DNA of 64,000 nucleotides. Origin: Kordiimonas sp. SCSIO 12603 (GTDB taxonomy: Bacteria > Pseudomonadota > Alphaproteobacteria > Sphingomonadales > Kordiimonadaceae). Location of the stretch: the NCBI RefSeq assembly GCF_024398035.1, contig NZ_CP073748.1, forward strand, positions 2,765,520 through 2,829,519, read 5' to 3'. Shown here piece after piece: positions 33,842-42,611 of the stretch (position 1 is its first letter; every line of letters begins with the position of its first letter). The notes beneath the pieces were generated by a model. That model saw nothing but the letters and a program-made list of their open reading frames with translations. It did no database searches and was not told the origin of the DNA. The position numbers and the translations under genes were made by a program.

Positions 33842-35545
33842 TTAGATAAAGTCCAGATCATCGACAGATACACCATCAGCAAGTGGTACAGTTACTGTGA
33901 AACGGCTCCCCTCGCCCTCCACACTAACAACTGTCAGGTCACCACCCATTTTACGTGCCAGCTCTCGAGAGATATGAAGGCCAAGGCCGGTCCCTTCTTG
34001 AGAGCGTGAATAAATATGGTCTTTCACCTGATGGAACTTTTCAAATACATGCGCCAGGTTGCTTGCTGAAATACCAATACCAGTATCCCACACCGTAATA
34101 TCAACCTGCTTCTTAATGCTATCCTCAGACAAGCTAATACCAATTGAGCCACCTTCTTTCGTGAACTTCACAGCATTGGAAAGCAGGTTCACCATAATCT
34201 GGGTCAAGCGGCGATCATCTGCCCGTACAACAGCCTCTGTAACAACCTCAAGAGCATCAATATTCAGCCCCTTCTGGCGCGCTGCTTCCATGTTCATATG
34301 AACAGCTTTTTCAATAAGTACATCAAGCGAAAGATCATCGATCTTCAGCGATAAACCACCGCTTTCAATAACAGCAACATCAAGAATATCGTTAATAAGC
34401 CCCAAAAGGTGCTGTCCAGATTTCCTGATATCTTTGGCATAACCAATATAAGCTTCATCAAGCTTTCCAAAGGTTTGCTGTTCAAACGCTTCAGCAAAAC
34501 CGATAATCGCATTAAGTGGCGTTCTAAGCTCATGGCTCATAGCAGCAAGGAATTCATTCTTCGCGCGTAGTGCACTTGTTGCCTGTTCGCTTGCGATATC
34601 AAGGGCCATATTTTTACGTGTTAATTCCGCCAGCAGGCTTTCCAGGTTTTCACGAATGCCTCGCGCTTCTTCAACCTGTTCATAGCGGCTGGTAACATCC
34701 ATCCCAACACCGCGGTAACCACTGAAATCACCGGTTGTCCGGTCAAATACAGGAACAGCTGAAAGATGGAACTTCAGTTCCGATCCATTTGGTTCATTGA
34801 TAATGAACAACTGCTCTCGAAACGGCTTGCGTGACTGAATAGCCTTAGGCCCGTCAATGCGGCCATCAAGGTTTTCGCCCAGACGGCCGAACTGTTCAAA
34901 CTTTGAACCCACAAACAAGCTCGCTGGTTGCCCCACAATCGCTGTGAAACGATCAGAGAGTGAGCGAATGCGCATATTATCATCACATTCAAAAAACCAG
35001 TCAGAACTAGCTCGGGCAAAATCCTGAAAGCGCGCCTGTGTTTTATTCGCCTCTTCTATGCCTCGCACTTGAACGGTTACATCTTCGTAAGTGCCTGCAA
35101 CTGCAATAATTTCTTTACGTTCATTACGAATAGGAGAATGCCGACCAAGGAACACACGCTCACGGCCATTAATATGCACAACTTCTTCAGAACGCACTGT
35201 TGTATCACTCGCCAGCACATCTTCAATAACAGGCTTTAAGGAAGGAACCGCATATTTACCAACATGCTCTACCTGCCCCGGTGCTAAGCTTACATCCCGA
35301 AGCGCTTCATCAAGCTTTTTATAAAAATCATTAACCTGAAGAACCGTACCGTCGAGCGCGGTTACATAAAATGGCAAGCTTTCATCAACCAGAATATGGC
35401 TCAACAGGTCCATCACCTGCTCGTTCGCCGCTAAGGTATGTTCCTGCCCGCGTTTTATAGATGCACCAAAAGCACCATCTGCAGCATCAACCCTATGGTT
35501 TGCTAGGTCTACGATCTTCTGATCATGAAAAGGTTTTTCCGCCAT
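33842..35545 (-). CDS. PAS-domain sensor histidine kinase
   Basis: A 567-residue cytoplasmic hybrid-less histidine kinase. There are two PAS regions: about residues 45-170 (PFYVTALDGTVLQVND) and about 175-300 (DWFFECDDNMRIRSLSD, with PAC-like GYRGVGMDVTSRYEQ). A coiled-coil linker follows, then the H-box AMSHELRTPLNAIIGF (phospho-His near 337). The ATPase has N-box LLSNAVKFTKEGG, DTGIGIS and GTGLGLHISRELA. No membrane segments are seen, so it senses an internal signal. No response regulator is adjacent. It lies 36 bp downstream of the DUF2336 gene and shares its promoter region, which is packed with GANTC sites. Confidence 0.92.
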   Translation of the reverse strand: MAEKPFHDQKIVDLANHRVDAADGAFGASIKRGQEHTLAANEQVMDLLSHILVDESLPFYVTALDGTVLQVNDFYKKLDEALRDVSLAPGQVEHVGKYAVPSLKPVIEDVLASDTTVRSEEVVHINGRERVFLGRHSPIRNERKEIIAVAGTYEDVTVQVRGIEEANKTQARFQDFARASSDWFFECDDNMRIRSLSDRFTAIVGQPASLFVGSKFEQFGRLGENLDGRIDGPKAIQSRKPFREQLFIINEPNGSELKFHLSAVPVFDRTTGDFSGYRGVGMDVTSRYEQVEEARGIRENLESLLAELTRKNMALDIASEQATSALRAKNEFLAAMSHELRTPLNAIIGFAEAFEQQTFGKLDEAYIGYAKDIRKSGQHLLGLINDILDVAVIESGGLSLKIDDLSLDVLIEKAVHMNMEAARQKGLNIDALEVVTEAVVRADDRRLTQIMVNLLSNAVKFTKEGGSIGISLSEDSIKKQVDITVWDTGIGISASNLAHVFEKFHQVKDHIYSRSQEGTGLGLHISRELARKMGGDLTVVSVEGEGSRFTVTVPLADGVSVDDLDFI

Positions 35546-35581
35546 TTTGTTCCCTGCTCAGCGAGCCCCATACTCGCTTCG

Positions 35582-36700
35582 CTACCCCACTTTTTCTAAT
35601 TCTTCGATAGCTTCCTGATAGGCACTATCACGCTGCCAAACCTGCAAAGCACCTTTGGCATTTGCTTCAGTAATTTTATCAAAGAGTGCCAATATATCTT
35701 TTAGAACCCCAGGGGATTTCACAGCCCCCCCCTCTCGGGCCTGAACGACAAGCAAGTATATGGATGTGAATTGGTTACGGTCCACGCCAACAGCCTTGGC
35801 AAGAATCGCAAAACTTTCACCACCTTTGTCGGAAAAAATACGCCATGATGTACGGAAATTAACACCACTTAGCTCAGCCATACCTGCCACAAAAATTGCT
35901 ACACGTTGTTGCCTAAGCGCATTGATAAGAAACTGAACTGTAAGCTCTCCGTTTTCCATCATTTTGCGAACCAGACGCTGCGCGCGTACATAAGCGCCTT
36001 GATCATCACCTTGATCAATAATGGCGCTATTCGCGGCTCGCTTCACTGCTTGTTCGAAAATCACTGGGTCTACTGCATAATCATTCAAGATTTGTTTCCG
36101 CAGAGCTGCAGATACCCACCAGTACATGCGGTAAGCCAAATCATCCGGAAGATCAGTACGCCCAAGAAGTGGCTCTTGAAAACGATCTACTCGGCGGCTT
36201 TCGGCAACCAAATACTCCATAGCGCGTTTTGACAATGTGCTGTCATGATTATTCAGAAGCATTTCAACAACATCCTCGCTCCCGTATTCTACAAGCGCAT
36301 TACTTACGGTTTCAGATACATCTTCACGCATGGCAATTGCCATCCGGTGTTCATCTGTACGCATGCGAATAATTTCAATGAGATCAGGATCTTTCAACAA
36401 CACACTCTTTTCAAGAAGAGGTCTTGCAATCTCGATTTCATCACTGGCAAGGATGGTAACAATATCTGGTAATTCAATACCGGTAACGGTAAGCGCATTT
36501 ACCAGCTCTTTGCGGATATCCTTCTCAACCTGAGTAACAAGTTTACCAAGGATATCCGACATAAGAGCGCGCTCGTGTTCACTTAAGCGCCCATGATCGG
36601 TAAGGAAGAGGTCTGTAATATTCTCCACAAGCCTATTACGTGCATCGGAAGATTTCTCCCGAGCAAGCATCAATAGATCTTGCAGTTCTTTACTGACCAC
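35582..36700 (-). CDS. DUF2336 family protein
   Basis: A 372-residue, almost wholly helical, acidic protein of the alphaproteobacterial DUF2336 family. It starts with the recognisable MVSKELQDLLMLAREKSSDARNRL-type region (residues 1-24) and continues with HEAT-like helical repeats (DIVTILASDEIEIARPLL, then DPDLIEIIRMRTDEHRMAI). It has no signal peptide or membrane span. The family function is undefined; members are often near motility or signalling genes. The start is GTG 36700, with GGGAG about 10 bp upstream. It is first in a two-gene operon with the histidine kinase, so a partner or scaffold role for the kinase is possible (inference). Confidence 0.85.
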   Translation of the reverse strand: MVSKELQDLLMLAREKSSDARNRLVENITDLFLTDHGRLSEHERALMSDILGKLVTQVEKDIRKELVNALTVTGIELPDIVTILASDEIEIARPLLEKSVLLKDPDLIEIIRMRTDEHRMAIAMREDVSETVSNALVEYGSEDVVEMLLNNHDSTLSKRAMEYLVAESRRVDRFQEPLLGRTDLPDDLAYRMYWWVSAALRKQILNDYAVDPVIFEQAVKRAANSAIIDQGDDQGAYVRAQRLVRKMMENGELTVQFLINALRQQRVAIFVAGMAELSGVNFRTSWRIFSDKGGESFAILAKAVGVDRNQFTSIYLLVVQAREGGAVKSPGVLKDILALFDKITEANAKGALQVWQRDSAYQEAIEELEKVG

Positions 36701-36741
36701 CCGTCATCTCCCTTAGGGCTGTCCGGCCTTATTTTTTATGC

Positions 36742-36886
36742 GACTCGGTACATTTGCCTGACCAATCTTGAGCCTAAGAATACGGAATCTTAACAAAGAA
36801 TCAACACTTTATTCGATTCGACTCTAAGAAAGTTCACGAGTCGCACATCAAACACAAGATATCGATTCGCGGAGATTCCGAGAGTC
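36742..36886. promoter_or_regulatory. Cluster of nine GANTC (CcrM) sites ahead of the DUF2336/kinase operon
   Basis: GANTC sites start at 36742, 36785, 36798, 36815, 36820, 36838, 36864, 36874 and 36882. Four are CGANTCG palindromes. Also, TGCGACTCG (36739-36747) is the exact inverse of CGAGTCGCA (36837-36845). GANTC is the site of the cell-cycle methylase CcrM, whose methylation state is read by GcrA at promoters. The cluster fills most of the 259-bp gap 36701-36959 that precedes the leftward DUF2336 gene. Confidence 0.6.
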
Positions 36887-36959
36887 AACATATTGATTTA
36901 GCCGCCTTAACCGAAAGGCTACAAAAGAGAGATATGAAAGAGAAAATCGAGGAAAAATG

Positions 36960-37475
36960 TTATTCCACGGGAACCATCGTGGTCCATTCGCCGTCAAGAT
37001 AACACAAAGGGTCTTTAACAGAGGTATCGTTCAAAACCACATTCTGAATAAGCCCTATAACAATGCCGTGGCTGCCAACATCCATGATATTATCTACAAC
37101 GCAGTCAAAGCTCACAAGCGCATCTTTAAGCAGAGGCGCCCCTCCACACCCTACAGACCATTCTCCTTCCGAAAAACGATCCGTTTCCGGGCTGCCATCA
37201 AGCCCGGCAAATTTCATTGCAAGCTCTTTATGCTTTGCCCCAAGCACATTAACGCTGAGGCAGCGCCCCTTGGATATAGCCTCATAAGTCGCGCCAGCTT
37301 GGTTAATACAAGCCAACAAACGTGGAGGTTCAGCGGAAAGCGAGGTCACAGCCGTTGCGGTAAGCCCAGCAAATACATCATTATGTGCGGTTGTTACGAT
37401 ATTTACAGCTCCGCCAAGGCGGCGCATACCCTGCCGAAAATCTTCCGGGGAAATTGTCATCAGCTCACACTCCAT
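36960..37475 (-). CDS. Flavin reductase-like protein (FMN-binding split barrel)
   Basis: A 171-residue protein of the flavin_reduct family. It has RRLGGAVNIVTTAHNDVFAGLTATAVTSLSAEPP split across the usual strand-turn motifs (residues about 17-50), LLACINQAGATYEAI, and SHGIVIGLIQNVV near 135. Such proteins supply reduced FMN to partner monooxygenases or act as standalone reductases. No monooxygenase is adjacent. ATG 37475 is given; ATG 37460 (MTISPEDFRQGM), with GGAG ahead, may be the true start. A 9-bp inverted repeat overlaps the first start codon. It lies 47 bp downstream of flgL on the same strand. Confidence 0.88.
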   Translation of the reverse strand: MECELMTISPEDFRQGMRRLGGAVNIVTTAHNDVFAGLTATAVTSLSAEPPRLLACINQAGATYEAISKGRCLSVNVLGAKHKELAMKFAGLDGSPETDRFSEGEWSVGCGGAPLLKDALVSFDCVVDNIMDVGSHGIVIGLIQNVVLNDTSVKDPLCYLDGEWTTMVPVE

Positions 37476-37510
37476 TCAGCAACCAACGCCAATGTAGCCA
37501 CGCTGAATGG
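37472..37510 (-). promoter_or_regulatory. Hairpin over the flavin reductase start region
   Basis: CCATTCAGC (37472-37480) and GCTGAATGG (37502-37510) are perfect 9-bp inverted arms with a 21-nt loop. In the leftward mRNA the second arm contains the AUG at 37475 and abuts the GGAG used by the alternative start at 37460. It could control translation; it has no U-tract, so it is not a typical terminator for flgL. Confidence 0.45.
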
Positions 37511-37522
37511 AATTTCAACTAA

Positions 37523-38455
37523 TTAGAGGAAGTTCAGAAGCGATAACTGAGAAAGTGATCCAATTGACTGATAAGAAGCCTGTAGCGCCACCTGATCATT
37601 ATTAAGACGCGTTACAGCTTCTGCAATATCAACATCTTCGATATCGGCAATAAATGTTTCAAGGAAGATAGCTGTATCCCTGTGCTGCTCATCAAGCACT
37701 TTGATGCGCTCCTGCCCTAGCCCATTATCCACCTGATGCTGACGTACGCCATCAATCGCAGCTTCAATAGATGCAATCTGCCCAGAAAGGAACGTACGCT
37801 GTGCGTCTGTTAACTCACCTTCAAAAGGGGTCGTCTGATCTGCCCTGTAAAGAGCTTCGATCTGTTCGAAAATATCCGTACCAATTTCGCTGGCTAACAC
37901 ACCAAATTCAAGCTCTACACCATCTGCAATACGCGCCTGAAATGCAATAGGAGCATTATCAAAGGCATCAGCAGTTGTGCCGCCGCCATCCTTAAGCGCT
38001 ACAAAATCTTGAATACTCGTAACATTAACAGGCTGTGTCCCTGTTTCAGCACCAGAAAACAAGAAGGTGCCGTCAATGTTGGTATTTAGCCCATTTGCCA
38101 CAAAAGAGAATGTCGTCTCTAACTGCTCAGTAAAACCAGCAGCCTGATTGTTAGCAATCGTTAATCTGATTTGATCAAGCAGGCCTTCTACACTTTCAAT
38201 AGCGGCACCAAGCTGCACGTCGTTGGCATCCAACTTCCCGCCAACTGTGTCAATGGTTTGCTGGTAAGTTTCCACTCTCGAGAGCGTAGAACGGGCGCCA
38301 AGCACTGTACCCGTTTCACCGGCTAATCCTCTATATTCATTCGTTTCTTTGCCAGTGGTAATTTGCCGTTGAGCCGTAAAAACATCTCGCTGGTTCTGCT
38401 GTAGCCCCTGAATAAGTAGCTGCTGTTGACCAAAACTGGATACGCGTCCAACCAT
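37523..38455 (-). CDS. flgL: Flagellar hook-associated protein 3 FlgL
   Basis: A 310-residue protein of the flagellin/FlgL superfamily. The N-terminal helical D0/D1 region has QQLLIQGLQQNQRDVFTAQ and TGKETNEYRGLAGE. The middle has the FSGAETGTQPV turn typical of FlgL, and the C-terminal helix holds EDVDIAEAVTRLNNDQVALQ. It forms the junction between FlgK and the filament. It is co-transcribed 11 bp downstream of flgK. Confidence 0.93.
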   Translation of the reverse strand: MVGRVSSFGQQQLLIQGLQQNQRDVFTAQRQITTGKETNEYRGLAGETGTVLGARSTLSRVETYQQTIDTVGGKLDANDVQLGAAIESVEGLLDQIRLTIANNQAAGFTEQLETTFSFVANGLNTNIDGTFLFSGAETGTQPVNVTSIQDFVALKDGGGTTADAFDNAPIAFQARIADGVELEFGVLASEIGTDIFEQIEALYRADQTTPFEGELTDAQRTFLSGQIASIEAAIDGVRQHQVDNGLGQERIKVLDEQHRDTAIFLETFIADIEDVDIAEAVTRLNNDQVALQASYQSIGSLSQLSLLNFL

Positions 38456-38466
38456 TGTTTAACTCC

Positions 38467-40578
38467 TTATACCACCTGCAGGAGCGAGTCATACAGCTCC
38501 TGAACACTGGAAAGAATTCTCGCTGCTGCCTGATATGCATTCTGATACACAATCAAATTCGACAGCTCTTCATCGATGTTCACACCGGAAATATTGGAAT
38601 TCCGGGTACTGATCTCATTTTGCAGAGCCAGATTATCTTCTTCAAAATTGCTGGCGCGCGCGGCTTGAAGGCCAGCGTTACCTAGAAAACGTGCGACATA
38701 TTGAGATAAAGTTACAGAAGCTTCAGTCAGCTCACCAGCACTCTCAAATGATACCAGCTTGTTTTCAATATTCTGGAATGCAAGGGCACCCCGTTGATCA
38801 CCACTTGTGAGAACTACATCCCCAACTGAACCTGATACATCAAACACACCAAGCGATAGAAGCATTGGATTACTTTGAATTTCATCTTTTACCTGAAGGC
38901 CAATGGCGGCATCTGCGCGGCTGTCTTCATCGATACCAAAAGCATGTGAAAAACTGAGGCCGGAGTTGCCTATCTGAGTTGTATCACTTGTAATTTCAAA
39001 CTCGATATTCTGGTTTGGGTTCACAGGCGTTGTAACTAATGCGCCATTACTATCAAGAGAGAATGTATAGAAATTGCCTAATCCTGATGTCGGATCGCTA
39101 AGCGCTGTTATGAAATCATTATAGGATGTACCGGTAACAGGCACCGAAATAGTTGTTAGTTCACGCGAGTTACCATCAGTTACACGAAAATCAATCGTTC
39201 CGCCAGCTACAAGGTTATGATCCTCTGCACCTGTCAGACCTGTTTCATAAACACCTGGCTGGTCTGCAATGATTAGATCATTCAAACCAAAGAAATGGCT
39301 AAAACCACGACCAGCCCTGTCCGACGGCGTTGTAGCATCATCTGCAATCACAACACCATTGGATCCAGCTCCGTTAAAACTTAGAACACCATCATTCAAT
39401 GCGAGCGTTGCAGCACCTCCGAGACCAGTGTTCACCTGAGTAATCAAGGCATTAAAATCAGCCGGCGGTGCGCTATCAAAATCAACTGTTGTTGATGCAA
39501 CAAGCTGGTTATTGGCATCAACAGCGGCAAAGGTAACAATCCCCGTAAATCCAGTTGGATGGCCACCGTCAACAATGGTAGCCTTCCCTGTAAATGAATT
39601 AGGCGCAGGAACAGCAGAGAACCTGTTCTGTATTGCGTTAAATTCATCAGCAACCCTACCCGAAAGCTCGCCAAGTGTATCAGCTAAATCTGGTAGCTGT
39701 TTATCACGAAGATCAAGTACCCCTTTTACCGCACCACTCTTGATATGTGGTGTATAATCCACCACAGATGCGATAGGATCTAGCGTTTCAGGGTCCACCC
39801 GCTGCACATTGATAGTAGGGAAAGTTGTACCCGAACTAACAATACCTGGAGGGTTATAAGAAAGCTGATTAAGCCCTGTGTCTACCAGAGGGTAACCATC
39901 ACCAGATGCTACAACGACAGCACCATTGGGCTGCCTATCAACTCTGATATCAATCATCTCCGAAAGACTTTTAAGCGCTTGGGATAGCTGACCTTCCAAG
40001 CCTGAACTATCACCACCAAGTGCCTGCTGAGATGCAATAAGCGGGTTAATTGCGTGGATTTCACGAAGCAGTTCATTGATGTTATCAACATCTTCCGAGA
40101 GCTGTTGACTGGCATCACTTCTTAGATTTTGGATTTCTTCCGCAATGGCTGTCGACTGATCAAGAAAACTCTGTAATTCAGAAATCGTCTGCTGACGACG
40201 TAATACATCGGCGGGATTAAGCGCTAAATCAGCAACCGATGAAAATACATCTTCAATACGTGCCGACAGCGATGATTCAGATGCTGGATCCCCGAGAATA
40301 CCTTGCAGACGGTCATGGTACTGGCTCTGAACGGAAAACTCAGATGTATTTGAAGTGGCAGTTCTCAGTGCTGTTTCCAGAAATTCATCTACCACTCGAG
40401 TAACATTTACGTCCACGCCCGAGCTTTGACCGCTATTTACACGAGATTCAAGCTGCACCTGCCCACGGTTAAAACCGGGAGTATTTACGTTCGTAATATT
40501 ATTAGATGTCGCCTTCAATGCTGCCTGGTTCGCGAACAAACCAGTTAACGAGGTAGAGATGATACCGTTTAAGCTCAT
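38467..40578 (-). CDS. flgK: Flagellar hook-associated protein 1 FlgK
   Basis: A 703-residue rod/hook-axial protein. The N-terminal flg_bb_rod helix is ALKATSNNITNVNTPGFNRG. FlgK-type helical segments follow at about 90-200, and the C-terminal flg_bbr_C helix is LSNLIVYQNAYQAAARILSS. It is secreted by the flagellar type III route and caps the hook before FlgL and the filament. The length exceeds the roughly 550-residue E. coli protein because of a long variable middle (about residues 330-560). The ATG has a strong AAGGAG ribosome site. Other hook and basal-body genes are not in the window. Confidence 0.93.
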   Translation of the reverse strand: MSLNGIISTSLTGLFANQAALKATSNNITNVNTPGFNRGQVQLESRVNSGQSSGVDVNVTRVVDEFLETALRTATSNTSEFSVQSQYHDRLQGILGDPASESSLSARIEDVFSSVADLALNPADVLRRQQTISELQSFLDQSTAIAEEIQNLRSDASQQLSEDVDNINELLREIHAINPLIASQQALGGDSSGLEGQLSQALKSLSEMIDIRVDRQPNGAVVVASGDGYPLVDTGLNQLSYNPPGIVSSGTTFPTINVQRVDPETLDPIASVVDYTPHIKSGAVKGVLDLRDKQLPDLADTLGELSGRVADEFNAIQNRFSAVPAPNSFTGKATIVDGGHPTGFTGIVTFAAVDANNQLVASTTVDFDSAPPADFNALITQVNTGLGGAATLALNDGVLSFNGAGSNGVVIADDATTPSDRAGRGFSHFFGLNDLIIADQPGVYETGLTGAEDHNLVAGGTIDFRVTDGNSRELTTISVPVTGTSYNDFITALSDPTSGLGNFYTFSLDSNGALVTTPVNPNQNIEFEITSDTTQIGNSGLSFSHAFGIDEDSRADAAIGLQVKDEIQSNPMLLSLGVFDVSGSVGDVVLTSGDQRGALAFQNIENKLVSFESAGELTEASVTLSQYVARFLGNAGLQAARASNFEEDNLALQNEISTRNSNISGVNIDEELSNLIVYQNAYQAAARILSSVQELYDSLLQVV

Positions 40579-40816
40579 GAAATCTCTCCTTCACATTCAG
40601 CAAAGGCGGCAGATTGTACCCAAATAAACATAAATTGCCTTATCGAGGCCTGAAGACACGCCAAAGACACACCTTTTAGCCTAACCATGAAACCAGCAAT
40701 TTTATTAATATAATTCATACACTTAGGTACACTTTTATCTTTGCTACCGTGTGGCAATCATTAATTCGTCACCACGTCTCACAAGAATAAAAGCAATATG
40801 TATGCCAAAGACTATA

Positions 40817-42460
40817 TTAGGTATATCGGGAAGGAATAGCTTTCAGCGCTTCATCCACTGGCAGAGGCTTGCCGTAAAGCCAACCTTGAGCATAAGTAAT
40901 ACCGATCTCACTCAAAAAATCGCGCTGTTCTTCATTTTCAACACACTCCCCAACCGTTTCGATGCCAAGTCCGTTACAAAGCTCAGCCATTGACCGAAGG
41001 AAAGAGCGATTTTCTTGGTTTTCGATACCTTTACGAATGTAAATACCGTCTATTTTCACAACATCAACCTTCAGCACCCTTAGGTACTGAATACCAGCCG
41101 CACCCGCACCAAAATCATCAAGTGCAACTTTGTGGCCGAAGTCTCTTATACGCGACAGTGTGCTATTAGTTGTTTCAAGATCATCTATTTGACTGGATTC
41201 AGTTAGTTCAAACATCAGGAGATCTCTGATATCGCTACAATCCTCCAGAATTCGAAAGAAATGCCTTAAAAAGGAAGGAGACTGTATAGATCGACCAGAA
41301 AGGTTTACAGCCACGCCAATATTATACCCCATTCGTTTCATGCGCTTAAGGAGTGAAACACACTTCATTACCATGGCCAGGTCAAACTCCTGGATCACGC
41401 CAACTCCCTCAGCAAAGCGCATAAAGTCATATGGTGTGCCGCTGTAATATTCATTGTCGAATCTTGTCAGGGCCTCAAAGTGATGCAGGCTACCATCTGC
41501 AATATTAACGATTGGCTGAAGGGCAATTTCAAAACGTTCCTGAAGGACAATCTTTTTAAAAGCTTTCAGTTGCCCACGCACCGTTTCCAAACGCTTTTCA
41601 TAACCTCCAGTTAAGGCCTCCATAGTCCTGACACCGCCCGAGGTGGCTGCCTTTTTCATAGCATATACTGCCGCCTTCACTGCATCCTGCTCAGATATCC
41701 CATCTTCACCGCCAACAGTAACATAATTCACTTCAGAACCAGTTTTCTGATACGCACCACGTACTGCAGCCTTCATTCCAACTTCAGTATTAGTTTCTTT
41801 AGTCTGTGACGGCCTTTCTTTACTTACTTCTTCCGCCATTTCTTTTCGCTTAACAGCGGCTATTTCCTCTGAAGCAGCACTATGCAGGAGAGAATAAAGC
41901 GCCATTAAATTACTTTCGGGGCTATCCTGAACATCTTCAACACCAGCAAGCTGCAACAATGCCTCTGTTGCAGAAACACTCGAAGCCTCACCGTAGGCGG
42001 TTAGTTTTTTTGCAAGCTTGGAAAAATCGTCTTTGCTGAAATTACGCGCCGCGTTACTGGATGGCCTTCTGCTTTCACCAAAGCTTATTTTACCTTGATA
42101 CGGGGTAAGAGAGAGATGCAAACGACCGGCAACGCTATTGCAGCGCGCAACAATAACCTCAAACGCCTGTGTTTTATCGTCGGGGTTCCTGAGACGCAGC
42201 GGTAAAGGGCCAATATGTTTCACTTGCGTAATTTTGTGGCGAAGCAAACGCCAAATAGGTAAGTCCTTCTCATGAAGATGCTCTTCAAAATGAGAAGACA
42301 TCAATTCATTTTCGTCGGCATTCAAAAGCATTCCCGCCTTTCCAACAACCAACGTAATATTATCATCTGCATCAAGCTCTATAACCATAGGCGCCAAGGC
42401 TTCATAAAGCCCTGCCATACGATCATAATGTGTCTCTACCAGTTCGCCCATATACCCCAC
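40817..42460 (-). CDS. EAL-domain protein, probable c-di-GMP phosphodiesterase
   Basis: A 547-residue cytoplasmic protein. Residues about 10-115 look PAS-like (LYEALAPMVIELDADDN). A long low-complexity helical linker follows, with an EAL domain at about 295-540. Catalytic motifs are intact: FEALTRF, VNLSGRS, FELTESS, LDDFGAG and VKIDG. It should hydrolyse cyclic di-GMP and so influence motility, which fits its place next to flgK/flgL. There is no GGDEF domain. GTG 42460 opens the frame and ATG 42451 is the alternative. It is divergent from the LexA-like peptidase gene. Confidence 0.9.
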   Translation of the reverse strand: MGYMGELVETHYDRMAGLYEALAPMVIELDADDNITLVVGKAGMLLNADENELMSSHFEEHLHEKDLPIWRLLRHKITQVKHIGPLPLRLRNPDDKTQAFEVIVARCNSVAGRLHLSLTPYQGKISFGESRRPSSNAARNFSKDDFSKLAKKLTAYGEASSVSATEALLQLAGVEDVQDSPESNLMALYSLLHSAASEEIAAVKRKEMAEEVSKERPSQTKETNTEVGMKAAVRGAYQKTGSEVNYVTVGGEDGISEQDAVKAAVYAMKKAATSGGVRTMEALTGGYEKRLETVRGQLKAFKKIVLQERFEIALQPIVNIADGSLHHFEALTRFDNEYYSGTPYDFMRFAEGVGVIQEFDLAMVMKCVSLLKRMKRMGYNIGVAVNLSGRSIQSPSFLRHFFRILEDCSDIRDLLMFELTESSQIDDLETTNSTLSRIRDFGHKVALDDFGAGAAGIQYLRVLKVDVVKIDGIYIRKGIENQENRSFLRSMAELCNGLGIETVGECVENEEQRDFLSEIGITYAQGWLYGKPLPVDEALKAIPSRYT

Positions 42461-42578
42461 CGACGGTAAACATCATACGCCCCCATAAAACCTTACCAAT
42501 CAAAGGTTAACAAGAATTCTGTTTTCCCAATCTATATTTTTTTACGGCTTTTTCGAATTTTGCGGTTTTCTTTTTCAA

Positions 42579-42609
42579 CTATTATGCGATAATAGAACAA
42601 AAGGAGAAC
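42579..42609 (+). promoter_or_regulatory. Palindrome plus LexA-type box over the S24 peptidase start
   Basis: CTATTAT-GCG-ATAATAG (42579-42595) is a perfect 7-bp inverted repeat. Directly after it, GAAC (42595-42598), seven bases, GAAC (42606-42609) matches the alphaproteobacterial LexA box (GTTC-N7-GTTC read on the other strand). The second GAAC overlaps the AAGGAG ribosome site and ends 2 bp before the ATG at 42612. LexA binding here would block transcription; the palindrome may be a second operator. Confidence 0.55.
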
Positions 42610-42611
42610 AT

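Noticed and set aside
40579-40816. Sigma-54 promoter ahead of flgK
   Set aside because: A TGGC element is present on the minus strand, but the partner TTGC at the required spacing is missing.
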